From JBCCDY01 sp039030555 (lineage in GTDB: Bacteria > Bacteroidota > Bacteroidia > Cytophagales > Cyclobacteriaceae): a DNA stretch of 64,000 nt. Positions 11,401 through 18,108 of this stretch are shown here, one piece after another; position 1 is the stretch's first letter; each line of letters opens with the position of its first letter. A program made the position numbers and the translations under genes. The notes under the pieces were generated by a model. The model made no database searches. It was not told the DNA's origin and was given only the letters and a program-made list of their open reading frames with translations. The stretch is taken from positions 258,632-322,631 of the forward strand of contig JBCCDY010000005.1 in assembly GCA_039030555.1 (NCBI GenBank), written 5' to 3'.

Positions 11401-12568
11401 TTCGAATACTTACTGTCACAGCTTCTGCTGCACCAAGATCGGAATCGCTTGCAGGAGCAACGATAGCAATAATGCCAACATCTTGCCCTTCCAGATCAGA
11501 TGATAATTCCCATCCTTGATCTGCTAGAACACCTCTGGTAATATCACCAATATCAAAGTTTGATTCGGCAGTACCGACAAATGGCGTCATTAGTGAATTC
11601 GGATCTCCCGCAGGGAAAGTAGCTTCATCCCAGTGAGAAAAGCTAGAACCTCCGTTGAATGGGTTTGGAGCAAATATTTCGGGTCTTTGACCACCTAAGG
11701 CAGCAACAGCAAGAGGACCATTGATAAAAAGGTCTCCGCCAACTAAAGCATCTTGTTGCTCTTGAGTACCAAAACCTAAGTCCAAAATAGGAGTACCATC
11801 ACCTAATTCGACTAAAAGATCCCACGACCTTGGGTTTTCACCACTATTTGCACCTACTCCATTACCTCCGTTAGAGATACCAGAGATTCCCATACTATGA
11901 CCGATCTCATGAAGAACAACGGTAGCAAAATCAGTTTGTCCTGCAGGAGTGTTACCATCTATTCCGAAATAGAAAGAGAACTCCGTATTATAAGTTTGAT
12001 TACCATTAGGTGTTCCTGGTGACAAATCAAAACCAGCGATAGCATTAGCTAGCGCTAAAGTATAATTAGTAGTTGGATCCGGAGCATTAGGAACATTAAT
12101 CAAACTTGGCGAACCATTTTGCCCTAAAGTATTACCTCCAAGGTTTGCGAAGTCTGCAGCAATCAAAATAGGAACAACTGAAACTACTTCTGTTTCCCAA
12201 ATATCAGCAGCAAAACGAAATGCATCTCTTGCAGCTTGAGCATCTTCACCTAAAGCATCAAAGCCATCACCAAAATCAATATTAATCGTGGCAGTCTTCA
12301 TGGTCATAAACTCGGCTTCCTGTGCAAGTGTCATTTTTCCACCCTGGGCAGCAATTGATTTCCAAAATGGAGAAAGTCCCATACGCACATTCGCGTCTTC
12401 ACCCGATGAAAAACAGATGTCCTCGTGGAGTTCAGCCCATTCAGCGCCACCGAGTGGTTTTGCTCTATCCTGGGCTTCAAGCTGAGTACTCAGCAAAAAT
12501 ATTAATGAAAGAAAAGCCCAAGATTTTAATCTGGGTTTTTCAAACCATTTTATGTAGTGTTTTAGCAT
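5405..12568 (-). CDS. Giant T9SS-secreted multidomain protein with metalloprotease-like head
   Basis: The protein has 2387 residues. Residues 1-33 are a signal peptide. Residues 90-350 form a protease-like head with HEIGHSMG (H220, E221, H224). A SHWD motif at 311-314 and SLMTP (Met327) recall the leishmanolysin (M8) arrangement, where the third zinc ligand is a distant HW histidine. Residues 360-465 look like a CARDB adhesion domain. A long series of Ig-like choice-of-anchor D/ASH-type repeats follows. Two near-duplicate beta-sandwich modules lie at about 1004-1191 and 1671-1861, and a choice-of-anchor J (cleaved adhesin/MAM-like) domain at about 1349-1521. The last 85 residues are a type A T9SS sorting domain (NTYPVPARDF, then LSSGLYNIVIES). 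It is probably a cell-surface or released adhesin/protease. Protease activity is inferred, not shown. Confidence 0.85.
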   Translation of the reverse strand: MLKHYIKWFEKPRLKSWAFLSLIFLLSTQLEAQDRAKPLGGAEWAELHEDICFSSGEDANVRMGLSPFWKSIAAQGGKMTLAQEAEFMTMKTATINIDFGDGFDALGEDAQAARDAFRFAADIWETEVVSVVPILIAADFANLGGNTLGQNGSPSLINVPNAPDPTTNYTLALANAIAGFDLSPGTPNGNQTYNTEFSFYFGIDGNTPAGQTDFATVVLHEIGHSMGISGISNGGNGVGANSGENPRSWDLLVELGDGTPILDLGFGTQEQQDALVGGDLFINGPLAVAALGGQRPEIFAPNPFNGGSSFSHWDEATFPAGDPNSLMTPFVGTAESNFDIGDITRGVLADQGWELSSDLEGQDVGIIAIVAPASDSDLGAAEAVTVSIRNFGIEAATGFEVSYTIDGGTPVTEVFNDTLPAVTIVDYTFGTTADLSSDNTSFSFVASTSLSGDEDSSNDSFSSIISNLVPTVELSANVLDFGALGLGDVSTLPLSVSSLDVEDLSGEVDILDIVIDTESSDAFSSNDLEDLPIEVLAGNSFDLQFTFSPSVEGFDSTGVVIVTNAGELNVVLFGTGIAPAVIDVTPGSLLSELAIGETETQSLTITNNGEATLDFDLAFSSSVDTGSDELSVAAPFNGKASAFRSSATSSLRSGPAVIANSFKSSTGVLNSTVAENSVYIIDDGSGENSIGLDSDNELMWLNAFTTVAGAEVITSISSAVASGLEETPARFILYEDPNDDGNPNDAVFLTEASGVLTNPGEDVFSTVNINPTAVEGVFFVAVLIIEEGGVNSFPMPQDNSSPSNRSSWVISNNVIGEFDVDSLPNNSIPPLLIDEAQADGSLAGNWLLRADGQFFSASPLSGSLAQGESTTIDVSFFASAPGLRESSILISNNDPSNSLVTVPVTLDVEGIVVNIDPEELVESLAQGQTSNQTLTLSNPGSDDITYNIVVEDDGLQEPLPDSIIALRGFNPVELRSEPFAGRSLGLSSTKSIRLENGTTSDLGTVAYGTDFEDFLLGDVNGQDAWFAQFGNWTAETVNPAGGSIHFRGLADGLGESAAVTPGVGIGSDPISSIRMDVQVVGTGVTWQLIPQSPTAESVLTRIQFAPDGSIEVLTGEGVFEQVSATVPEGYFNLRVDAVRATGEYTMYFDNEIVFEGAGFAGDIEEVVVLSLMEVAGPTLDLDNVQLIDGSSDGEADLFATPSPLAGVIPAGGSVDIDVLFDGNRAFGTYESNFVIGLNDNPGIPALEVPVTLNVTGDAGIIVDPTVILAEVDFQTTQTRIVTIENTGGQPVQYELDVVGAAVNELETGLDMNFERKKILDSRIRAKAENDLNQISSISNETPLMVVVGDVLLEEDFNGGTFPPAGWDVIDNEGTGLAWSFSADAGEENYTSFGEAATASSDAFGAAEFDTELRTPNIDITGKSGLFVQYTANYQNFAALDFLDFDVSTDGGATWTTALSWNEDHGGFFSLPGEDVTIDLNPLVAGASTMMLRWRYYDPNTGDFDWYAQIDDVVIFEEGAVWLTADRSGGVIPVGATAEVELIFDATPLEAGDFLVAGVIVNTDIDDAAEIGIVAGIEVRDPAVASVSPDSLSETLVEGEASVQNLTIQNQGESDLIFNFEEIFFNVPETEGLEINPDFISTNAPLSGSISQGDINTSAILTYSSATYDAISVAQYATDFEAFALGDISGQAGWFGQFGTWTVSDSNPFGTEQHYRGTSDGANVSLAFSPGVGIGTEEKSTLSMQMELQGTGVTWDIIPQSPSAGSVNTILRINPDGSIVTLISDGAGGAAFVPVANAAPEGYFRLTIELDRDSSDMVISFDDVVVFEGPGITGNIEQLVFRSFSEVAGPTLDVDNLQIIDGELFNSFVTVSPSSGVLTKTQSLDVDVNFDASNLLPGLYTQDLVLFTNDPNLPELTIPASLTVLSAPDITVSPDSIIEELTEGEVVTRSITVENSGEADLTFEIVIDSVSSQFLSISDTSGVVTGESSSTVDLTLDATTLEPGQYFAEVIFNSNDPDQPSESVFVQLTVDEFVILPLQLTSLCSNNPNRTREWRVRNPNEFEVPYTFEVVGTDQEGSGIASVGDSFFTTIAVEGPNTTIIRWFDADSVEQMTTKASGGAICDIDNGCTGDEVVAFNQGTKRNGGEISEVRSNPENTLGTPQENNTFNFVSLGFGGSIDIRLDNVIFDQPGDDFIVVETSFGAADLQCEAYPERADVYVSQDGEEYIFVGNTCLDGRFDIEASGLFEIEFVRIVDSSIPEDFGGQADGFDVDGIICIDGFNETENILPEIFNTVANEEGTTIGLNTYPVPARDFINIDVIADEALGEYVITIFDLQTGSLVFRETRSTNSEVTTEQLDLSQLSSGLYNIVIESTEKGLESVNRRIYIE
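6985..7555 (-). repeat. Duplicated module A inside the giant secreted protein
   Basis: This codes for a roughly 190-residue lectin/LamG-like beta-sandwich module, residues about 1671-1861. It starts with YATDFEAFALGD and ends with VAGPTLDVDNLQIIDG. Shared landmarks with module B are GQFGTW / AQFGNW, GTGVTW.(I/L)IPQSP, PEGYF and VAGPTLD(V/L)DN. Confidence 0.8.
8995..9555 (-). repeat. Duplicated module B inside the giant secreted protein
   Basis: This is the partner of the module at 6985-7555, residues about 1004-1191. It starts with YGTDFEDFLLGD and ends with VAGPTLDLDNVQLIDG. The same motif order without gaps indicates an internal duplication that has since diverged. Confidence 0.8.
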
Positions 12569-12595
12569 AGAAATTAAATTGTGTTAAACATTATA

Positions 12596-13030
12596 TTAAG
12601 AAGAAACTTTTTTCCAGGAGATGGTTTCTATCAAATCATCCACTGATTGCTCTAAAGCTTTCAATTTTTCAGGAGCCCCGTAATAATCCATTATTTTTTT
12701 ATCTTGACCCCCATCGTTATAATATATATAAGTAGTAGGAAGGTCTGTTATTTCTTTATAGTATCTATCTTGAAACTGAAAGAATTCAGAATCTTCGAAT
12801 TGATTCACAATTTCGAGGTATGTTTTGCGTTTTATTTTTGATTCGAAAGATCCTATCTGGTTGACATGTGCTTTCCCTTCGTATTTAACTGTGCAATCTG
12901 AATATAATTCGAAATCGAAGGCAGGACAAGTTCCAAAGCATTGAGTTTTGGTTAAAGAGACTACTAGATACGGTTCGTCTTTTTGAACCGTAGTACTTAA
13001 CATGGCAACAATCAACAACCAAAAAGTCAT
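12596..13030 (-). CDS. DUF6438 domain secreted protein
   Basis: The 144-residue protein has a short hydrophobic N-terminus (about residues 1-16), a likely signal peptide. It then shows the DUF6438 signature: SLTKTQCFGTCPAF, followed by DCTVKYEG and a late LPTTYIYYNDGG. The two cysteines in CFGTC are the most conserved feature of the family, whose function is unknown. It lies 27 bp upstream of the giant secreted protein gene on the same strand and could be its operon leader. Confidence 0.75.
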   Translation of the reverse strand: MTFWLLIVAMLSTTVQKDEPYLVVSLTKTQCFGTCPAFDFELYSDCTVKYEGKAHVNQIGSFESKIKRKTYLEIVNQFEDSEFFQFQDRYYKEITDLPTTYIYYNDGGQDKKIMDYYGAPEKLKALEQSVDDLIETISWKKVSS

Positions 13031-13149
13031 GTAAAGATGATGTAAGTTTTAACTTAAAATTAAATCAAAACGAAAAGTACAAAACATTCTTAACAAGACA
13101 ATATAATTTCATGGATATCCGTTAACTCGAATTTAATACTGCTTGTGCA

Positions 13150-13182
13150 TAAAAAAGCCGAATAAATTAAATCTATTCGGCT
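13150..13182 (-). terminator. Rho-independent terminator of the aceBA operon
   Basis: A 9-bp perfect inverted repeat AGCCGAATA / TATTCGGCT is followed on the minus strand by six T. It lies about 80 bp after the aceA stop and no other minus-strand gene lies between. Confidence 0.75.
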
Positions 13183-13263
13183 ATTCAATATAGGATGGAA
13201 TTAGTTCCAGTTTATTTGGAGAAATTTATATCCAAAAAATTTTCACGTAAGGAAATCTATTTT

Positions 13264-14553
13264 TTAAGAAACTACTTTTTCAAATTGTTCTTCCTCAGTG
13301 CTACCACTCATTGCTGTTGTAGATGAATTACCTTGTTGAACTACATTTTGTACCTCATCAAAGTATTGCGTTCCAACAAATGATTGATGTTTTACGGCAG
13401 AAAAACCTTCTGATTGCAATGCAAACTCTCGTTCCTGTAATTCAGAGTATCCGGCCATTCCTCTTTCTCTATATGCTTTTGATAACTCAAACATAGAAGT
13501 ATTAAGGGCATGAAAACCAGCTAGTGTAATGAATTGGAATTTGTAGCCCATTTCAGCCAAGTTCTCGCGGAAACTTTCCATTTCTTTTACAGAAAGCTTA
13601 GCCGCCCAGTTAAATGATGGAGAGCAATTATAAGCTAGCATCTGATTAGGATACTTTTCGTGTATAGCATCTGCGAATTCTTTAGCCAATCCTAAGTCAG
13701 GATTAGATGTTTCCATCCATATTAGGTCTACATAAGGAGCGTAGCTCAAACCTCTGTCGATTCCTTGTTCTAAGCCGTTTCTTACAAAATGAAATCCTTC
13801 GGAAGATCTTTCTCCGGTTAAAAATCTGGAATCTCTTTGGTCTACGTCTGAAGTAATTAGATTCGCTGCTTCGGCATCTGTTCTCGCGATGATCAATGTA
13901 GGAGTATTCATTACATCAGCAGCCAATCGGGCAGCCACTAACTTATTTATAGCTTCTTGAGTAGGAACAAGTACCTTACCTCCTAAATGACCACATTTTT
14001 TGGCAGAAGAAAGTTGGTCTTCAAAGTGCACAGCCGAAGCTCCAGACTCAATCATGGCTTTCATCAATTCGAAAGCATTCAGGTTTCCACCGAAGCCAGC
14101 CTCAGCATCTGCTATGATTGGCACCAACCAATCTATTTCCGATTCTCCGGTAACACTTTGGATCTGGTCTCTTCTTAGTAGGGCATTATTTATTTTTTTG
14201 ACCACATTCGGTACTGAGTCGGCTGGATACAATGACTGGTCGGGGTACATTTGACCTGCCAGATTAGCATCGGCCGCTACTTGCCAGCCACTTAAATAAA
14301 TGGCTTCTAATCCAGCAGCTACTTCCTGAATAGCCTGGTTCCCGGTAAGGGCACCAAGTCCTGCCACAAAAGATTGACTGTTTAATTTAGTCCAGAGCTT
14401 TTCAGCGCCCATTCTAGCCAGGCTATATTCAATTTGAACGCTGCCTCTTAGCTTTAAAACATCTTCCGGGATGTAAGGTCGTTTTACACCTTCCCATCTG
14501 GGGTTAGTCATCCAATCATTGTAAAGCTGTTCGATTTTATCTGTATTTTTCAT
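13264..14553 (-). CDS. aceA: Isocitrate lyase
   Basis: This 429-residue enzyme cleaves isocitrate to glyoxylate and succinate, the first step of the glyoxylate shunt. The catalytic loop KKCGHLGG is at residues 185-192 with the active Cys187. ADAEAGFGG at 149-157 and the downstream motif NCSPSFNW are also family-typical, as is the length. The gene follows aceB by 4 bp, so the two shunt enzymes are translated from one message. The terminator is at 13150-13182. Control is probably through the palindrome in front of aceB. Confidence 0.97.
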   Translation of the reverse strand: MKNTDKIEQLYNDWMTNPRWEGVKRPYIPEDVLKLRGSVQIEYSLARMGAEKLWTKLNSQSFVAGLGALTGNQAIQEVAAGLEAIYLSGWQVAADANLAGQMYPDQSLYPADSVPNVVKKINNALLRRDQIQSVTGESEIDWLVPIIADAEAGFGGNLNAFELMKAMIESGASAVHFEDQLSSAKKCGHLGGKVLVPTQEAINKLVAARLAADVMNTPTLIIARTDAEAANLITSDVDQRDSRFLTGERSSEGFHFVRNGLEQGIDRGLSYAPYVDLIWMETSNPDLGLAKEFADAIHEKYPNQMLAYNCSPSFNWAAKLSVKEMESFRENLAEMGYKFQFITLAGFHALNTSMFELSKAYRERGMAGYSELQEREFALQSEGFSAVKHQSFVGTQYFDEVQNVVQQGNSSTTAMSGSTEEEQFEKVVS

Positions 14554-14557
14554 AGTA

Positions 14558-16171
14558 TTAGTGGATTAATTCGTAAGCGGGTATAGTTAAAAATTCTGTG
14601 AATTCATCTGTTTTTACTAGTCTGTCAAATAACTCGGTGGCCAATTCAAGTTCGTTTTTAGCCATTCCGGTTTCTTCGAGATATTTTTTTGCCTTAATCA
14701 ACTCCTCAGACTTTATTTGCTCATAAAGATCAAGATCGATTATTCTTCCGTCTGAAAGTTTAGCTGCTGACTTGAGCCACTGCCAAACCTGTGTTCTGGA
14801 GATCTCTGCTGTTGCGGCATCTTCCATAAGATGGTATAAGGCCGCTGCTCCATTCCCACGAAGCCAGCTTTCTATATAAAGTATCCCAACATTAATATTG
14901 GTTCTTAAGCCAGCTTCCGTAATATCCCCTTTTGGGACCTCTAGCAGATCTTCCTTCTTGATTTCAACATCATCTCTTTGCTTATCAATTTGATTGGGCG
15001 TTTTCATGTATTGATTAAAAGCATCCATAGCTACAGGAACGAGCCCCGGATGAGCCACCCAGGTTCCATCATGTCCATTTTTAACCTCATTTAATTTATC
15101 GGCCCTAACCTTTTCCAGAGCTTTTTCATTGGCTTCCGGATTTTCTTTAATAGGAATTTGAGCAGCCATCCCCCCCATTGCATGGGCTTTCCTTTTGTGA
15201 CAAACTTTTATAACTGCATCGGTATAGGCTTTCATAAAAGGAACCAACATGTTGATCTCAGAACGATCTGGCATTATGAAACCTTCCAGATTCTTAAATT
15301 TCTTGATAAAAGAAAAGATATAATCCCAACGTCCACAATTCAAACCGGCAGAATGTTCCTTAAGCTCAAAAAGTATCTCATGAAGCTCAAAGCTTGCTAG
15401 AATGGTTTCTACAAGTACGGTAGCCTTAATGGTTCCTCGATCTACACCAAAATAGTCTTGTGCGAAAACGAAAACATCGTTCCACAATCTTGCTTCTAAA
15501 TGACTTTCCAGTTTGGGTAAATAGAAATACGGCGCAGAACCTTTTTTAATGAGTGATTTATAGTTGTGAAAGAAGTAAAGCCCAAAATCAACCAGACTTC
15601 CGCTCATAGGCTGTTCGTTCACGCACAAGTATTTTTCTTCGAGATGCCATCCTCTGGGTCGAACCATTAGAGTGGCAACTTCTTCGTTAAGCTTATAAGT
15701 TTTGTCTTTAGAGGGATTATAAAACTCTATAGTACCGTTTACAGCATCCTTCAAATTAATCTGGCCTTGAATTACATTTTGCCAACTTGGGGTGTTGCTG
15801 TCCTCAAAATCAGCCATAAAGACCTTAGCACCTGAATTCAGTGCATTAATAATCATTTTTCGCTCAACAGGACCAGTAATCTCTACTCTCCTATCTTGTA
15901 AGTCATCAGGTATACTACCAATACTCCAGTCACCTTCTCTAATGGATTTAGTAGAAAGTAGAAAATCCGGCATATGGCCTTTGTCAATCTCCTTCTGTCG
16001 TTCTTCTCTTCTTTTCAGCAGTTCTTTTCTCTGAACATTAAAGCGAACGTGAAGCTGGTTCAAGAATTCTAGAGCCTCAGGTGTCAGAATGGCCTCGAAG
16101 CCCTCCTTATGTCCACCACTAACTTCCATCGTTCTTGGACACTGATAATCTATTATGCTTGTATTACTCAT
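14558..16171 (-). CDS. aceB: Malate synthase A
   Basis: This 537-residue enzyme condenses glyoxylate with acetyl-CoA to malate, completing the glyoxylate shunt. The malate synthase signature KEHSAGLNCGRWDYIF occupies residues 271-286, and HDGTWVAHPGLVPVA is the other conserved segment. The length fits the A isoform. It is the first gene of the aceB-aceA operon and is divergent from an ScfR-type regulator at 16275. Its predicted promoter lies at 16200-16230 and is overlapped by a perfect palindrome. This is a classic arrangement for acetate- or fatty-acid-responsive control. Confidence 0.97.
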   Translation of the reverse strand: MSNTSIIDYQCPRTMEVSGGHKEGFEAILTPEALEFLNQLHVRFNVQRKELLKRREERQKEIDKGHMPDFLLSTKSIREGDWSIGSIPDDLQDRRVEITGPVERKMIINALNSGAKVFMADFEDSNTPSWQNVIQGQINLKDAVNGTIEFYNPSKDKTYKLNEEVATLMVRPRGWHLEEKYLCVNEQPMSGSLVDFGLYFFHNYKSLIKKGSAPYFYLPKLESHLEARLWNDVFVFAQDYFGVDRGTIKATVLVETILASFELHEILFELKEHSAGLNCGRWDYIFSFIKKFKNLEGFIMPDRSEINMLVPFMKAYTDAVIKVCHKRKAHAMGGMAAQIPIKENPEANEKALEKVRADKLNEVKNGHDGTWVAHPGLVPVAMDAFNQYMKTPNQIDKQRDDVEIKKEDLLEVPKGDITEAGLRTNINVGILYIESWLRGNGAAALYHLMEDAATAEISRTQVWQWLKSAAKLSDGRIIDLDLYEQIKSEELIKAKKYLEETGMAKNELELATELFDRLVKTDEFTEFLTIPAYELIH

Positions 16172-16199
16172 TATTGAACCAATTTTTAAAATTATATAT

Positions 16200-16230
16200 C
16201 AAATATAGGGAATTATCTCTAATAGCGAAA
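16200..16230 (-). promoter_or_regulatory. Predicted Bacteroidota-type promoter of aceBA
   Basis: The minus strand has TATATTTG (16200-16207), a perfect match to the TAnnTTTG -7 consensus. Exactly 19 bases upstream lies TTTC (16227-16230), three of four bases of the TTTG -33 box. The start codon is about 29 bp downstream. Confidence 0.55.
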
Positions 16231-16238
16231 TTTCGCTA
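16223..16238. promoter_or_regulatory. 16-bp perfect palindrome, probable operator between aceB and its regulator
   Basis: TAGCGAAATTTCGCTA reads the same on both strands. It covers the predicted aceB -33 box and lies 37 bp before the regulator start. RamB/ScfR-type regulators in actinobacteria bind AT-centred sites near glyoxylate genes, so this is the obvious candidate site. A related but spaced form (TGCGAA-AA-TTCGCA) occurs inside the regulator gene at 17125-17138. Confidence 0.6.
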
Positions 16239-16274
16239 AAAGAAAATTACATTCTTTTTTATTTATATTTCGAT

Positions 16275-17786
16275 ATGTCCAAAGACATCATATCATTAAA
16301 ACATATTCTAGGTCTTAAAATCAGAGATCTAAGGCTGGAAAAAAGACTTTCTTTTCAAGAAGTCGCGGATAAAAGCGGGCTTTCTATTTCTTATTTAAGT
16401 GAGATTGAAAAAGGAAAAAAGTATCCTAAAGGTGATAAAATACTGCAGCTCTCGGAAGCATTGGATACCAGTTATGATGATTTGGTGTCTTTAAAAGTCT
16501 CCAAACGTATTCAGCCCGTTGTAGACCTTTTGAGATCTGATTTTTTTAAGGAGTTCCCTTTAGAGTTATTCGGCTTAGACCCTCAAAAGCTTATTGACTT
16601 GGTATCGGTATCCCCTGAGAAAATAAATTCCTTCATCACTTCTATTGCCCTTATATCCAGGAATTATGAAGTTAATAGGGAACATTTTTACTACGCTGCT
16701 CTCCGATCGTACCAGGAAATGCACGATAATTATTTTCCTGAAATCGAGAAAGAAGTCAAGGCCCTTCGCAAACTTCATCCCAAGCTTCAAAAGAATCTGA
16801 TTTCCCGCTCTGTTTTAATATCCATTCTTGAAGATGACTTTAGGATTTCAGTGGATTTCGAAGGATTATCTGGTTTTAGTGCCTTGAAAAATTTGAGATC
16901 CTACTTATCCGGCACTAATTTGTTGATTGGAAATAATCTCACAGAAGCACAGGAATGCTTTCTTATTTCCAGGGAAATAGGTTTTCAATTACTTAAACTC
17001 AAAGAACGTCCGGAAGAAACGCCACCACAAAAATCTTATCCATTCGATTACATACTTAACAACTATAAGGCTTCCTATTTTGCAGCAGCCCTTTTAATGC
17101 CAGAACATGAAGTCGTAAGTGATGTGCGAAAATTCGCAAATCTTCCCAAATGGAATGCTAAAGCCCTGCTTTCTTTTACAAAGAAATATAGAGCAACTCC
17201 CGAAATGCTCATGCAACGGCTTACTAATTTATTGCCAACTTACTTCGGTATAAAGAACCTATTTTTCTTAAGGTTTGTGGGAACTGATGACTTCTCAGAC
17301 TTTGTACTAACCAAGGAATTACACTTATCGGGAATACATAATCCACATGCAAATGCATTAAATGAACATTATTGTAGAAGATGGATATCTATTGGTCTTA
17401 TTAAAGAGTTAAGAAGTAATTGGAGGTTAAAAGGAACCAATGAATTGATTGCAGCGGCTCAAATAAGCAGATACCATGATACCCCTAACGAATACCTTTG
17501 TCTTACTATAGCTTTCCCCAATGTTTCCAACCCTTCGGAAAGTATGAGCGTAACGATCGGTGTTTTTATAGATAAACCATTAAAAAAGAAGATAAGATTT
17601 CTTACTGATAAGGAGATTACCGTAAAGGAAGTAAATACCACTTGTGAACGATGCTCCATAGCTAACTGTGGAGACCGAATAGCTCCTCCTATTCATATCG
17701 AAAAAGAAAGAAGGGATTCAGAAATAATTGAAGCTTTAGAAAAACTCAAAAATCACAAACCAGTAAGTCAATTACCAATGGATTAA
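16275..17786 (+). CDS. XRE-family ScfR/RamB-type transcriptional regulator of the glyoxylate shunt
   Basis: The protein has 503 residues. The N-terminus (about 12-65) is a clear XRE helix-turn-helix (LSFQEVADKSGLSISYLSEIEKG). The middle corresponds to the IrrE/ImmA-like domain of short-chain fatty acyl-CoA regulators, and the C-terminal third to the DUF2083 sensor part. Near the end is a cysteine cluster (TCERCSIANCGD) typical of the family. The zinc-peptidase HExxH is degenerate, reading REIGF in FLISREIGFQLL, as expected of a sensor and not a protease. It is divergent from aceB with the shared palindrome between, so control of aceBA is strongly implied but unproven. Its stop overlaps the thioredoxin stop by 4 bp. 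Confidence 0.85.
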   Translation: MSKDIISLKHILGLKIRDLRLEKRLSFQEVADKSGLSISYLSEIEKGKKYPKGDKILQLSEALDTSYDDLVSLKVSKRIQPVVDLLRSDFFKEFPLELFGLDPQKLIDLVSVSPEKINSFITSIALISRNYEVNREHFYYAALRSYQEMHDNYFPEIEKEVKALRKLHPKLQKNLISRSVLISILEDDFRISVDFEGLSGFSALKNLRSYLSGTNLLIGNNLTEAQECFLISREIGFQLLKLKERPEETPPQKSYPFDYILNNYKASYFAAALLMPEHEVVSDVRKFANLPKWNAKALLSFTKKYRATPEMLMQRLTNLLPTYFGIKNLFFLRFVGTDDFSDFVLTKELHLSGIHNPHANALNEHYCRRWISIGLIKELRSNWRLKGTNELIAAAQISRYHDTPNEYLCLTIAFPNVSNPSESMSVTIGVFIDKPLKKKIRFLTDKEITVKEVNTTCERCSIANCGDRIAPPIHIEKERRDSEIIEALEKLKNHKPVSQLPMD

Positions 17787-18082
17787 GCAAACTGAACTGC
17801 CGAATCTAAAATCTGCTGTTTCCCAACTACACCAGCCTGGCGCCAAACTGCTTGCCCATTTTTGAAGATCATAAGCGTTGGAATACTTTGGATGCCATAT
17901 CGAGTTGATATGTTTTGATTCTTATCGACATCTATTTTGACTACTTTAATCTTTCCGGAAAGTTCTTTGGCTACTTCCTGGACTACAGGAGAAAGCATTT
18001 TGCAAGGACCACACCAATCTGCATAAAAATCTATTAACACGGGTGTATCCGAATTGATAAGTTCATCGAATTTGCCTTTCAT
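17783..18082 (-). CDS. trxA: Thioredoxin
   Basis: This 99-residue cytoplasmic thioredoxin has the canonical active site WCGPC (residues 23-27) and the cis-proline segment QSIPTLMIF. It reduces protein disulfides and could supply electrons to MsrA and the Bcp peroxiredoxin also present in this window. It lies 26 bp downstream of the TPR-SpoIIE phosphatase gene on the same strand, so the two may be one operon. It converges on the ScfR gene with shared stop bases (TTAA). Confidence 0.95.
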   Translation of the reverse strand: MKGKFDELINSDTPVLIDFYADWCGPCKMLSPVVQEVAKELSGKIKVVKIDVDKNQNISTRYGIQSIPTLMIFKNGQAVWRQAGVVGKQQILDSAVQFA

Positions 18083-18108
18083 CTTTCTTTATAAATATTA
18101 AATAATTC

